Assembly (NCBI GenBank): GCA_943737045.1
Contig: CALSFV010000207.1
Location: 920,001 to 984,000 of the forward strand
Source of the DNA: Parapristionchus giblindavisi
Lineage: Eukaryota > Nematoda > Chromadorea > Rhabditida > Diplogasteridae
Direction of reading: 5' to 3'
Length of the DNA: 64,000 bases
This document shows positions 55,301 through 63,942 of the stretch, piece after piece (position 1 is the stretch's first letter; the number at the start of each line of letters is the position of its first letter). The position numbers and the translations under genes were made by a program. Below the pieces are notes generated by a model. That model saw nothing but the letters and a program-made list of their open reading frames with translations, was not told where the DNA came from and did no database searches.

Positions 55301-57420
55301 CTCTGTATTTTGATCCTTGGCCAATCATTGACCTAAATGTAGTTTGATCACTTGATCCACAGAAGCGTGGCGCCTCGTCGCAGCGGAGATTCAAGCGAGA
55401 CGCCTGGCGGTTGTACGGAAGGAGGAGGCTATTAGGAGGGTGGCGGAGGACGAGTCGCGACGCACGGTATACGACATAGCATAATGCCCCGCGTTACATT
55501 TATAATAATTTATTTATCTTTAACGATAAACAGAGAGATGAAAGATAAAATAAAATACATTTGCCTTGCGTTCCTACGCCGTAACCTCCGCCGTGACGGC
55601 GAAGACGCGGCGGTGGAGGTTACGGTGTTTTTTTTCATACCCTCACAGTGTGAGGATTGACCCACTATATTCGGCTCATTTTCAGGGTCGACCCACTATA
55701 TAAACCTCATTTTTTTATGTGAAAGATTACAATTTAAGGGAAAATAAAGATTTTTCAAAATCAACCAACTATATAAAAATAATTCGGTGAGGGCACCGAA
55801 AAAGTATGGTGTAGGCACGTAAGGCAAATGTAACGATGCATAACATAACATAATTTATCAGGGGGTCGTATAGTTACGCTGATCAGACTTTAGGTTGACC
55901 ATTCTTCAACAGTTAGGCTCCACCAATGTTGCCCTATTCTCTTCGTAATCTCATCCGACCATGCCCCTTTTATCGTACCCTCATAATGTGCGGATCGACT
56001 CACTCACTATATATACGGCGGATTTTCAAGATCGGTCCACTACAGTGCTTAGCAGGGTTGTGCGGAAAAAATATTTCGGAAAAAAATTCGGAAAACTTTT
56101 TTTCCGGTCTAAAATACCGGAAAAAATCCGGAAAAATCGGAAAAACCGGAAAATTTCTGTAAAACACATTTTCTTGCATTATATCTAACAATTGCTTTCG
56201 GAAACGATCAAAGCTAACATTGTAATGATCAAAAATCATGTAGCAACAAACAAATGATAATAATCATCCAAAACATTTAATCGAAAAAAGTGTAGCTTAG
56301 AATCGTAGGAGTTGAATAAGGAACAACAACGATTTTTTTATCATTATTAGCGCATCATTGGTCAGAACTATGACCGGTCAGATAAAAATGACTAAAAAAT
56401 CCTCAAATTTTGTTTTTGATATGTATTTTTACATTGTACAGCATTTAATTTTTTTCCGGTTTTCCGGTATTTTTTCGGAAAAACCGGAAAATTTTTCCGG
56501 TCGGACAATTTTCCGCACAACCCTGGTGCTTAGATCACTGAAAAATGTTTCGTTTTTTTTGGCTAACAAAAAGTCGGGTGGGTCGGGTGCTACAACCGGG
56601 TGGGCCCCCGTGGCTAGCGTCCCCGCGTATTTTTCATGACTCGATTTCAGTCCGCAGAGAATCCTCACTATGATGCCATGAACGATTTCGAAGAACCGAG
56701 TAATTTGATGGAACGAGGAGTGTCTACAGGGCCATCACAAGTCGAGGTGCATATTTGCTAGTACCATCTTGGTTATTAGAAATATAATGCTGCTTTGTTA
56801 TTATTATTTTTTTATTTTTAAACTTTTTTTGAAATATCGATTGATCATTCAGCGTGAGAAGAAGAAACAAAGATGTGACGAGATCGAGGCGCGAGCTGAT
56901 GAACTACAATCGACATCCAAGCAAGCCGAGGCCACTTTGGCTGCAAGTGGTTTGTCTAGTTTGATCTTTGATCTTTGTAGTTTGATCCTTGACCAATCAT
57001 TGACGCAAACGTAGTTTGATCACTATCCACTGCAGTTCGCCGCCGCTCCACGGCTGAGGAGCAAGCGAGACATCTGAAGGTTGTGCAGATCGAGGAAGCT
57101 ATTAGGAGGGTGGCGGAGGAGTCGCGACGCAAGGTACGACATAACGTGATCATTGGTCGAAAAGTATGTTACAAAGTGCCAAGTTTGACCGGATTTTGGT
57201 CCAAAATTTCACAAAAATCGAAAAACCTAATTTTGACCGGATTTTGAAAACCGATAACATAGCTATTCGACCTATGGGCTAGCGCCACCCGCTTATTTTT
57301 GATATTTCGATTTCAGTCCGCAGAGAATCCTCACTATGATGCCATGAACGATTTCGGAGAACCGAGTAATGTGATGATGGATAGTGGAGAGTCTACAAGA
57401 ACATCTCAAGTCGAGGTACA

Positions 57421-57474
<54 letters not shown>

Positions 57475-59583
57475 TTGCTAGTACCATCCAGGGCTGGGAT
57501 TTCCGTTTTTCCGATTTTTTTTTCGGAAAATTTTGATTTTCCGATTTTCCGAAATTTTTTCGGAAAATTCGGAAAATTTCTAGTGACTAAAAGTCATTGA
57601 ATAAAATATTTTTCTCACGAAAATATACATTAAAAACATTTCTAGTGACTTAAAGTCTTTGAATAAAATATTTTTCTCATGAAAATATACATTAAAAGAA
57701 CATTTATAGTGACTTAAAGGTAGACTCCCGCAAATATTTTCCTGAACAAACTGTGAAGACAAAAAAGTTAGCAAAAGTTAGGTTACATACCGTACACTAT
57801 TTATTTTATGCTAATTCAACTTATTGATTGCTAGAATCATGAATGAATCATGCTAGCAATCGCATGCAAAGGCGCAAGTATCATTGCTCTTCTCCTGTAC
57901 CTGAGGAGGTAGAAGATATTCAGTTCTGCTATGAAGATTCTCTCTCTCGACCATGATAATATTGATCAGTTACTCATTCCCAAAATTAACGCCTACGAAA
58001 ACTGACTCAATACTTCCAAAGATGCTGTTATATTTTTATATTTTGAGTTTCAAAATAAACTTGTTGCTAAATATTATCGTTTTTAATATTTTCAAAACAA
58101 TAACAACTTTAAAAAATATTTTCCCAAAATATTCCGAATTTTCCGAAATTTTTCCGAATTTTCCGATTTTATTTTCGGAAAATTCCGATTTTCCGATTTT
58201 CCGAAAAAAACAGTATATTTGTAATAACCAGGGCTGTTCGGAAAAAAATTTTTTCCGAACAGCCCTGGTACCATCTTGGTTATTACAAATATACTGTTGC
58301 TTTGTTAATAATATTTTTATTTTTATTATTTTTTTGAAATATCGATTGATCATTCAGAGTGAGAAGAACAAACCAAGATGTGACGAGATCGAGGCGCAAG
58401 CTGATCAACTACAATCGACATCGAAGCAAGCAGAGGCCACTTTGGCTGCAAGTGGTTGGTCTAGATTGATCTTTGATCTTTGATCTTTGTAGTTTGATCC
58501 TTGATCAATCATTGACATAAATGTAGTTTGATCCTTGATCAATCATTGGCGTAAATGTAGTTTGATCCTTGATCAATCATTGGCGTAAATGTAGTTTGAT
58601 CCTTGATCAATTATTGATGTAAATGTGGTTTGATCCTTGATCAATCATTGACATAAATGTAGTTTGATCCTTGATCAATCATTGGCGTAAATGTAGTTTG
58701 ATCCTTGATCAATCATTGGCGTAAATGTAGTTTGATCCTTGATCAATTATTGATGTAAATGTAGTTTGATCCTTGATCGATCATTGACATAAATGTAGTT
58801 TGATCTATCTATCCACAGAAGATTGGCGCCTCGTCGCGGCGGAGATTCAAGCGAGACGCCTGGCGTTGGCGCGGAACGAGGAGGCTATTAAGAGGGTGGA
58901 GGAGGAGTGGAAACGCAAGGTATGACCATGCCCCTTTTATCATTCTGTAGAGGCTAAAGGAGCGTTTAAATATATTTTTTAAAAGTTCAGATCACATGTT
59001 CATTTTGAGTGATTTTTGTGTGTCTTATGGCTCGTTAAAAAATAGTGGAAAACCGAAATCGGCGACTTTCCACCTGTTAAAAAAGTACCCGGAAAGTTGA
59101 AAATGGAAACAAGAAATTTGAATTCGCGCGCGCGCAAAGAGGTGCGGGAATTCAAATTCCGACTTTCCGACAGCGAATTTCCGCGGATTGCATTTTTTAG
59201 CTAGCAGGAAGTTGAATTTACATTTAAAATTGCTAAAAATCGATGATGGAAAGTCGGAATTTGAATTCCCGCACCGCTTTGCGCGCGCGCGAATTCAAAT
59301 TTCGTGTTTCCATTTTCGACTTTCCGGGTCCTTTTTTAACGGGTGGAAAGTCGCCGAATTCGGTTTTCCACTATTTTTTAACGAGCCATAAATCGGATGG
59401 GCCGGGTGTTTTAACCGGGTGGGCCTTGTTGCTAGCGGCAATGCCACAAGCGTATATTTTGATAATTCGATTTCAGTCCGCAGTGAATCCTCACTATGAT
59501 TCGATGGATGGTTTCGATGAGCCGAGCAAATTGATGGATTGTGGAGAGTCTACGGGACCATCTCTAGTTGAGGTACATATTTA

Positions 59584-59661
<78 letters not shown>

Positions 59662-62331
59662 TTGCTAGTACCATCTTGGTTATTAGAAATACAATGTTGC
59701 TTCGTTAATATTATTTTATTTTATTTTTTTTAAATTATCGATTGATTGTTCAGAGCGAGAAGTACAGACGAAGATGTGACGAGGAAGAGGCGATAGCTGA
59801 TCAACTGCAATCGACATCCAAGCAAGCAGAGGCCTCTTTGGCTGCAAGTGGTTTGTCCACTCTCTTTGATCTTTGATCTTTGTAGTTTGATCCTCAATCA
59901 TTGACGTAAATGTAGTTTGATCCTTAATCAATCATTGACGCAAATGTAGTTTGATCTTTGATCAATCATTAGTGTAAATGTAGTTTGATCTTTGATCAAT
60001 CATTGGTGTAAATGTAGTTTGATCCTTGATCAATCATCAACGTAATTGTAGTTTGATCATTGACCAATCATTGACGTAAATGTGGTTTGATCCTTGATCA
60101 ATCATCAACGTAATTGTAGTTTGATCCTTGATCAATCATCAACGTAATTGTAGTTTGATCCTTGATCAATCATCAACGTAATTGTAGTTTGATCCTTGAC
60201 CAATCATTGACATAAATGTAGTTTGATCACTATCCACAGAAACTCGGCGCCTCGTCGCGGCGGATATTCAAGCGAGACGCCTTGCGGTAGCGCGGAACGA
60301 GGAGGCTATTAAGGTGGCCGAGGAGTGGAAACGCAAGGTACGACGATGCCCCTTTTATCATACACTGGAGGCTAAAGGAGCGTTTAAATATACTATTTAT
60401 TTAAATGTTCAGATAAAAAATCATTGTAAACATTATCATTTTTGAATGATTTTTTTTGTGTCTAAATCGGGTGGGCCTTGTCGCTAGCGGCAATACCACC
60501 CGCATATTTTTTGATAAATCGATTTCAGTCCGCAGTGAATCCCCATCACTATGATGCGAAGAACGATTTCGGAGATCCAACTAATGTGATGGATCAGTTT
60601 ACGGGACCATCTCAAATCGATGTGCATATTTACTATTACCATCTTGGTTATTACCAATATAATGTTGCTTTGTTATTACTATTTTAATTTTTTTTATTAT
60701 TTTTTCAAATTATTGTTTTTTTGAAATATCGATCGATTGTTCAGAAAGAGGAACACAAACAAAGATGTGACGAGGCCGAGGCGCAAGCTGATCAACTACA
60801 ATCGACATCCAAGCAAGCAGAGGCCACTTTGGCTGCAAGTGGTTGGTCTAGATTGATCTGTGATCTTTGTAGTTTGATCTTTGATCTCTGTAGATTGATC
60901 CTTGATCAATCATTGACATAAATGTAGTTTGATCACTATCCACAGAAGCTCGGCGCCTCGTCGCGGCGGAGATTCAAGCGAGACGCCTTGCGGTTGCGCG
61001 GAACGAGGAGGCTATTAAGAAGAGGGTGGAGGAGCAGTGGCAACGCAAGGTATGACCATGCCCCTTTGTAGAGGCTAAAGGAGCGTTTTAATATAATTTT
61101 TTTTAAATGTTCAGATAAAAAATCATTGTAAACATTATCATTTTTGAGTGATTTTTTGTGTCTAAATCGGGTTGGTCGGGTGGCTACAACCGGGTGGGCC
61201 CTGTCGCTAGCGGCAGTGCCACAAGCGTATATTTTGATAATTCGATTTCAGTCCACAGTGAATCCTCACTATGATTCGATGGATGGTTTCGATGAGCCGA
61301 GTAAATTGAGGGATTGTGGAGAGTCTACGGTAGCATCGCAAGTCGAGGTGTATAGTTGTAATACATAATACTATGCATATTCGCTAGTGCCAACTTGGCC
61401 ACACCCCAATACAATGGTAGTCAGAAGGAAAATATGTAATAATACTATACTTTACGTGGTGCAAAAGTAGAGTTTTATAGCTTATGGAATGTTTGGTAGA
61501 CACACTACTCGCGACGGACTATCTCTGTTGATTAAATTAATTATTGTTATTGATTTTTCGAATTATCGATTGATTGTTCAGAGCGAGAATTACAATCGAA
61601 GATGTGACGAGACCGAGGCGAGAGCTGATCAACGTCAATGGAGAGTCGAGCAAGCAGAGGCCACTTTGGATGCAAGTGGTTGGTCTAGTTTGATGCTTGA
61701 TCGATCATTGACGTAAATGTAGTTTGATCACTATCCACTGCAGTTCGCCGCCGCGCCACGGCGGAGGATCAAGCGAGACGCCTGTCGGTTGCGCGGATCG
61801 AGGAGGCTATTAAGAAGAGGGTGGAGGAGGAGTCGCGTCGCACGGTACGACATAACATTACATACATACATGGGCGGGGAACCTGGAGCTCGATTCTACA
61901 GGGGGGGGGGGGGGGTATCAGAGCGAATAATGGTTAATTGTACCACAGTATTCTGGTTCAAGCCATTTTGTTTCCATAGCCAAACAAGCGAAAGGCGATT
62001 GCATTTGAGAGAGTTTCTATGTTGAGCGGTCGTTTTGGCTTTCACAGTCTATAGAACATTGTGGTACAGAGGGCCTTCTCTATTTTTTTCAAAATTTCAT
62101 CTAAATGTCATTTTTTACACGGGACATTCCACAAATTCTCGAAAAGCCCTAATTTTAATGGGGGTACCCCCATGTTGGCGCCCATGTATGATTACATAAG
62201 ATTTTTTTCGTATTTTTGATATTTCGATTTCAGTCCGTAGTGAATCCTCACGATGCGATGAATGATTTCGGAGAACCGAGTAATTTGATGGATTGTGGAG
62301 AGTCTACAGGACCATCGCAAGTCGAGGTGCA

Positions 62332-62388
<57 letters not shown>

Positions 62389-63716
62389 TTGCTAGTATCA
62401 TCTTGGTTATTAGAAATACAATGTTGCTTCGTTAATATTATTTTTATTATTTTTTTAAATTATCGATTGATTGTTCAGAGCGAGAAGTACAGACGAAGAT
62501 GTGACGAATCCGAGGCGAGAGCTGATCAACTACAATTGAGAGCCGAGCAAGCACAGGCCACTTTGGCTGCAAGTGGTTGGTCTAGATTGATCTTTGATCT
62601 TTGATCTTTGTAGTTTGATCCTCATTCATTAGTGTAAATGTAGTTTGATCTTTGATCAATCATTGACGTAAATGTGGTTTGATCCTTGATCAATCATCAA
62701 CGTAAATGTAGTTTGATCCTTGATCAATTATTGACGTAAATGTAGTTTGATCATTGACCAATCATCAACGTAAATGTAGTTTGATCCTTGATCAATTATT
62801 GACGTAAATGTAGTTTGATCATTGACCAATCATGGACGTAAATGTGGTTTGATCCTTGATCAATCATCAACGTAATTGTAGTTTGATCCTTGACCAATCA
62901 TTGACATAAATGTAGTTTGATCACTATCCACAGAATCTCGGCGCCTCGTCGCGGCGGAGATTCAACCGAGACGCCTTGCGGTAGCGCCGAACGAGGAGGC
63001 TATTAAGGTGACCGAGGAGTGGAAACGCAAGGTACGACTATGCCCCCTTTTACCATACACTAGAGGCTAAAGGAGCGTTTAAAAATAATTTTTTTTTAAA
63101 TGTTCAGATAAAAAATCATTGTAAACATTTTCATTTCTGAGTGATTTTTGTGTCTAAATCGGGTTGGTGGGGTGGCTACAGCCGGGTGGGCCTTGTCGCT
63201 AGCACCACCCGCGTTTTTTTGTTGATAAATCTATTTCAGTCCGCAGTGAATCCGCATCACTATGATGCGAAGAACGATTACGGAGAACCGACGAATGTGA
63301 TGTATCGTGGAGAGTCTACGGTAGCATCGCAAGTCGAGGTGCATATTTACCACTTGGTTATTAGACATATTGTTTTGTTATCAATTTTTTATTATTTTTA
63401 AATTATATTTTTTGATTGCTCAGAAGGACAAACGCAAACAAAGATGTGACGAGGCGGAGGCGAGAGCTGATCAACTACAATCGACATCGAAGCAAGCAGA
63501 GGCCACTTTGACTGCAAGTGGTTGGTCTAGATTGATCTTTTATCTTTGATCTTTGTAGTCTGATCCTTGGCCAATCATTGACATAAATGTAGTTTGATCA
63601 CTTGATCCACAGAAGCTCGCCGCCTCATTGCAGCGGAGGTTCAAGCGAGACGCCTGGCGATGGCGCGGAACGAGGAGGCTATTAAGAGGGTGGCGGAGGA
63701 ATGGCGGCAACGCAAG
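46529..63716 (+). CDS. SKN-1-like gene B with tandem exon modules, open at the right edge (at least 49 exons, at least 1454 aa)
   Basis: First block, exons 46529-46576, 46788-46838, 47036-47089, 47334-47395, 47908-47986, 48080-48167, 48226-48275: 144 residues ending in one SKN-like domain (LPYTAATICAMTRAVLQQ…RIIKFIRKQG…VRKRLALYRRR). Its length equals the recalled SKN-1 segment without gaps, and a phase-1 intron splits the RKQG glycine codon as in gene A. Second block (48435-52301): 12 phase-0 exons of serine-rich, VKTE and zinc-finger-like types. Third block (52766-63716): ten three-exon modules of 87-100 residues that are charged and coiled-coil prone. No stop interrupts any junction and no terminator was seen, so I treat it as one gene; two fused gene models cannot be ruled out. 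Role unknown; the SKN-like head suggests a DNA-binding or decoy regulator. Confidence 0.62.
47908..48275 (+). CDS. skn-like B: SKN-type DNA-binding-like domain (exons 5-7)
   Basis: Exons 47908-47986, 48080-48167 and 48226-48275. The exon 5-6 boundary is phase 0 directly before MTRAVLQQ, matching the phase-0 boundary before MDARELGE in gene A. The exon 6-7 boundary is phase 1 in the Gly codon of IRKQG. The basic part VRKRLALYRRRVYD keeps charge but not the Asn-x-x-Ala-Ala-x-x-Cys-Arg pattern of CNC/bZIP proteins. Confidence 0.65.
48001..48062. repeat. (ATT)n microsatellite in skn-like B intron 5
   Basis: About 20 ATT units between the exon 5 donor and exon 6; a mirror array (AAT)n at 48283-48343 follows exon 7. 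Confidence 0.85.
48435..52301 (+). CDS. skn-like B: serine-rich / VKTE / zinc-finger-like exon triplets
   Basis: All phase 0. Type S: 48435-48524, 49069-49161, 49977-50069, 50955-51047 (SNWQNTVVDSRDMEV-like). Type K: 49660-49737, 50231-50308, 51198-51275, 51951-52034 (DTVMVKTE…PIPKYGPKKPR; VKxE is a SUMO-type consensus). Type F: 49804-49896, 50788-50874, 51605-51691, 52209-52301 (FEACPxxC…RSLKKHIRESH). Type F has C-x2 or 4-C-x11-H-x4-H spacing, as in C2H2 fingers, but is short of the usual hydrophobic core. Order is S-SKF-SKF-SKF-KF, so one S exon is doubled and one lost. Confidence 0.7.
48535..48680. mobile_element. CATA(G/T)GTCGAA-ended MITE copy
   Basis: CATATGTCGAACAGCATGTTAC to TATTCGACCTATG with inner AACCGGATTTTGAAAATCG; relative of the intact copies at 50518-50720 and 51369-51571, with less clear flanking duplication. 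Confidence 0.55.
50518..50720. mobile_element. CATAGGTCGAA-ended MITE with 8-bp target duplication
   Basis: CATAGGTCGAATAGCTAGG to TTTTCGACCTATG; ACTCTAAT repeated at 50510-50517 and 50721-50728. Inside, three copies of a 36-37-base unit AAAATCCGGTCAGGTTTTTC. Similar copies at 54797-54909, 57155-57276 and 63779-63942. Confidence 0.85.
51369..51571. mobile_element. CATAGGTCGAA-ended MITE with 8-bp target duplication
   Basis: Same family as 50518-50720; CCTGTGAA repeated at 51361-51368 and 51572-51579. Four inner AAAATCCGGTCAGG units. Confidence 0.85.
52498..52691. mobile_element. CATACGCGGG-ended MITE with 8-bp target duplication and a G run
   Basis: CATACGCGGGTGGGCATTGCC to GTGCCCACGTATG; GTTTACTT repeated at 52490-52497 and 52692-52699. 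Contains an 18-G run (about 52557-52574). It is inserted in a palindromic TGGTATTTC-type element (about 52395-52735). Confidence 0.85.
52766..53277 (+). CDS. skn-like B coiled-coil module 1
   Basis: Exons a 52766-52867 (SVVSREYDAAMNDFGEPSNL), b 53027-53090 (SEKDNRRYDEAEEAKATSAA), c 53177-53277 (RRRSTAEEQARHLKVARIEE). Phases 0-0, 0-1, 1-0, repeated in every module. This b exon is 11 residues shorter than most. Confidence 0.7.
53450..53853. mobile_element. Nested MITE, middle CATACATGGGCG element
   Basis: CATACATGGGCGCCAACATGG to CCCGCCCATGTATG; AAGGGAAA repeated at 53442-53449 and 53854-53861. It contains a third element at 53610-53813. Confidence 0.87.
53610..53813. mobile_element. Nested MITE, inner CATACATGTGCGGG element
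   Basis: CATACATGTGCGGGCATTGCC to GCCGCCCACGTATG; CCCCTGTT repeated at 53602-53609 and 53814-53821. Member of the 19324-19484 family (GAAAATCGGG…, GCCGCTAGAGGCAATGCC). Confidence 0.87.
54131..54778 (+). CDS. skn-like B coiled-coil module 2
   Basis: Exons 54131-54226, 54528-54591, 54678-54778. Exons b, c and the intron between them are almost identical to module 1, so the two arose by a recent duplication. The a-b intron differs by a 141-base foldback insertion. Confidence 0.7.
54272..54412. mobile_element. Foldback MITE TGGCCGTATGCATGAACA with CTG duplication
   Basis: TGGCCGTATGCATGAACAG to TGTTCATGCATACGGCCA, inner AATGTGACGTCATTAGC palindrome. The matching intron of module 1 has the empty site AATCTGGCTTTG; here CTG stands on both sides. 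This filled/empty pair defines the element exactly. Confidence 0.9.
54951..55466 (+). CDS. skn-like B coiled-coil module 3
   Basis: Exons 54951-55049 (SAVNPHHYDAKNDFGEPTNV), 55160-55256 (DQLQSTSKQAEAPLAASG), 55363-55466 (WRLVAAEIQARRLAVV). First module with the long b exon (32 codons plus one base). Confidence 0.7.
55495..55850. mobile_element. GCGTTACATTTGCC foldback MITE interrupted by a CATAC-type element
   Basis: CGCGTTACATTT at the left, GGCAAATGTAACGATGCATAA at the right, with a GC-rich centre (GACGCGGCGGTGGAGG). Within it 55635-55810 holds the CCTCACAGTGTGAGG…GAGGGCACCGAAAA sequence of the 44255 family; its target duplication is not clean. Confidence 0.6.
56053..56525. mobile_element. 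hAT-type MITE with CAGGG ends and 8-bp duplication
   Basis: CAGGGTTGTGCGGAAAAA to TTTTCCGCACAACCCTG; GTGCTTAG repeated at 56045-56052 and 56526-56533. CAGGG ends plus an 8-bp duplication are the textbook hAT pattern. The interior is rich in CCGGAAAA phrases. Between modules 3 and 4. Confidence 0.9.
56651..57133 (+). CDS. skn-like B coiled-coil module 4
   Basis: Exons 56651-56746, 56853-56949, 57036-57133. The c exon is of the module 1/2 type (RRRSTAEEQARHLKV) while the b exon is of the module 3 type. This mosaic points to unequal exchange between modules. Confidence 0.7.
57317..58919 (+). CDS. skn-like B coiled-coil module 5
   Basis: Exons 57317-57415, 58358-58454, 58819-58919. The a-b intron is enlarged by a 779-base hAT-type element, the b-c intron by a 34-35-base minisatellite. 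The a exon reads DSGEST where others read DRGEST. Confidence 0.7.
57489..58267. mobile_element. hAT-type element with CAGGGCTG ends and 8-bp duplication
   Basis: CAGGGCTGGGATTTCCG to CCGAACAGCCCTG; GTACCATC repeated at 57481-57488 and 58268-58275. No transposase frame. Its right end carries a small inverted duplication of flanking intron (TTTGTAATAACC). Confidence 0.88.
58480..58800. repeat. 34-35-base minisatellite in the b-c intron of module 5
   Basis: About nine copies of TGTAGTTTGATCCTTGATCA plus ATCATTGACGTAAA fill the intron. The last copy passes into the acceptor (TTTGATC…TATCCACAG). The same unit occurs once or twice in modules 1-4, 7, 8 and 10, about ten times in module 6 (59863-60232) and about nine times in module 9 (62600-62930). 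Confidence 0.9.
59050..59390. mobile_element. Foldback element between modules 5 and 6
   Basis: ATGGCTCGTTAAAAAATAGTG near 59028 and complement CACTATTTTTTAACGAGCCAT near 59390. Arms contain GAATTCGCGCGCGCGCAAAG and GGAATTCAAATTCCGAC. No coding sequence. Confidence 0.7.
59477..60337 (+). CDS. skn-like B coiled-coil module 6
   Basis: Exons 59477-59572 (SAVNPHYDSMDGFDEPSKLM), 59754-59850, 60240-60337 (RRLVAADIQARRLAVARNEE). An (ATT)n array sits after exon a and a long minisatellite between b and c. Confidence 0.7.
59863..60232. repeat. 34-35-base minisatellite in the b-c intron of module 6
   Basis: Longest array of the unit in the window, with variants ATCATCAACGTAATTG and ATCATTAGTGTAAATG clustered, so homogenisation is local. 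Confidence 0.9.
60529..61049 (+). CDS. skn-like B coiled-coil module 7
   Basis: Exons 60529-60621 (ends PSQID, two residues short in the GEST part), 60745-60841, 60946-61049. Closest to module 3 in exons a and b. Confidence 0.7.
61252..61844 (+). CDS. skn-like B coiled-coil module 8
   Basis: Exons 61252-61347, 61582-61678 (SENYNRRCDETEARADQRQW), 61744-61844 (RRRATAEDQARRLSVARIEE). The c exon is a third member of the RRR type. Confidence 0.7.
61865..62190. mobile_element. CATACATGGGCG-ended MITE with 8-bp duplication, carrying a nested insert
   Basis: CATACATGGGCGGGGAACC to GGCGCCCATGTATG; ATTACATA repeated at 61857-61864 and 62191-62198. Close to the 40140 copy but longer. 61941-62066 inside it is a second element with TACCACAGTATTCTGG and TGTGGTA ends, whose relative starts near 8519. 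Contains a G run (about 61902-61914). Confidence 0.87.
62234..63031 (+). CDS. skn-like B coiled-coil module 9
   Basis: Exons 62234-62326, 62479-62575 (LQLRAEQAQATLAASG), 62934-63031 (RRLVAAEIQPRRLAVAPNEE). Two helix-breaking prolines in exon c (QPRR, APNEE) distinguish it. Confidence 0.7.
62600..62930. repeat. 34-35-base minisatellite in the b-c intron of module 9
   Basis: About nine units, again continuous with the acceptor of exon c. Unit variants match those of module 6, which suggests copying between introns. Confidence 0.88.
63240..63716 (+). CDS. skn-like B coiled-coil module 10 (last complete module in the window)
   Basis: Exons 63240-63338, 63424-63520, 63613-63716, ending in a GTACGA donor, so the gene continues beyond position 64000. 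No stop codon or poly(A) site is seen after it. Confidence 0.7.
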
Positions 63717-63778
63717 GTACGACCCCATGCCTCTTTTATCATACACTAGCCGCTCTTGCGCGCTCCTACGGCGCACGC

Positions 63779-63942
63779 ATAGGTCGCTAGGATATCTGTT
63801 TTTTTTTTTCAAAATCCGGTCAGGGTTTTCGATTTTTTTGGCAAATTTGGCTCAAAATCAGTTCAGGTTTTTCGATTTTTTTTGAAATTTTGGCTGAAAA
63901 TCCCGTCAGGCTTGGTACTTTGTAACATAATTTTCGACATAT
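63779..63942. mobile_element. CATAGGTCG-type MITE copy at the right edge
   Basis: CATAGGTCGCTAGGATATC, inner AAAATCCGGTCAGGG units, and right end GTAACATAATTTTCGACATATG. Flanking duplication is not clean. Most of 63717-64000 after module 10 is intron. Confidence 0.6.

Noticed and set aside
61489..61716. Short plus-strand frame starting MFGRHTTRDGLSLLIK as a separate gene
   Set aside because: It is the 5' extension of module 8 exon b read through its intron.
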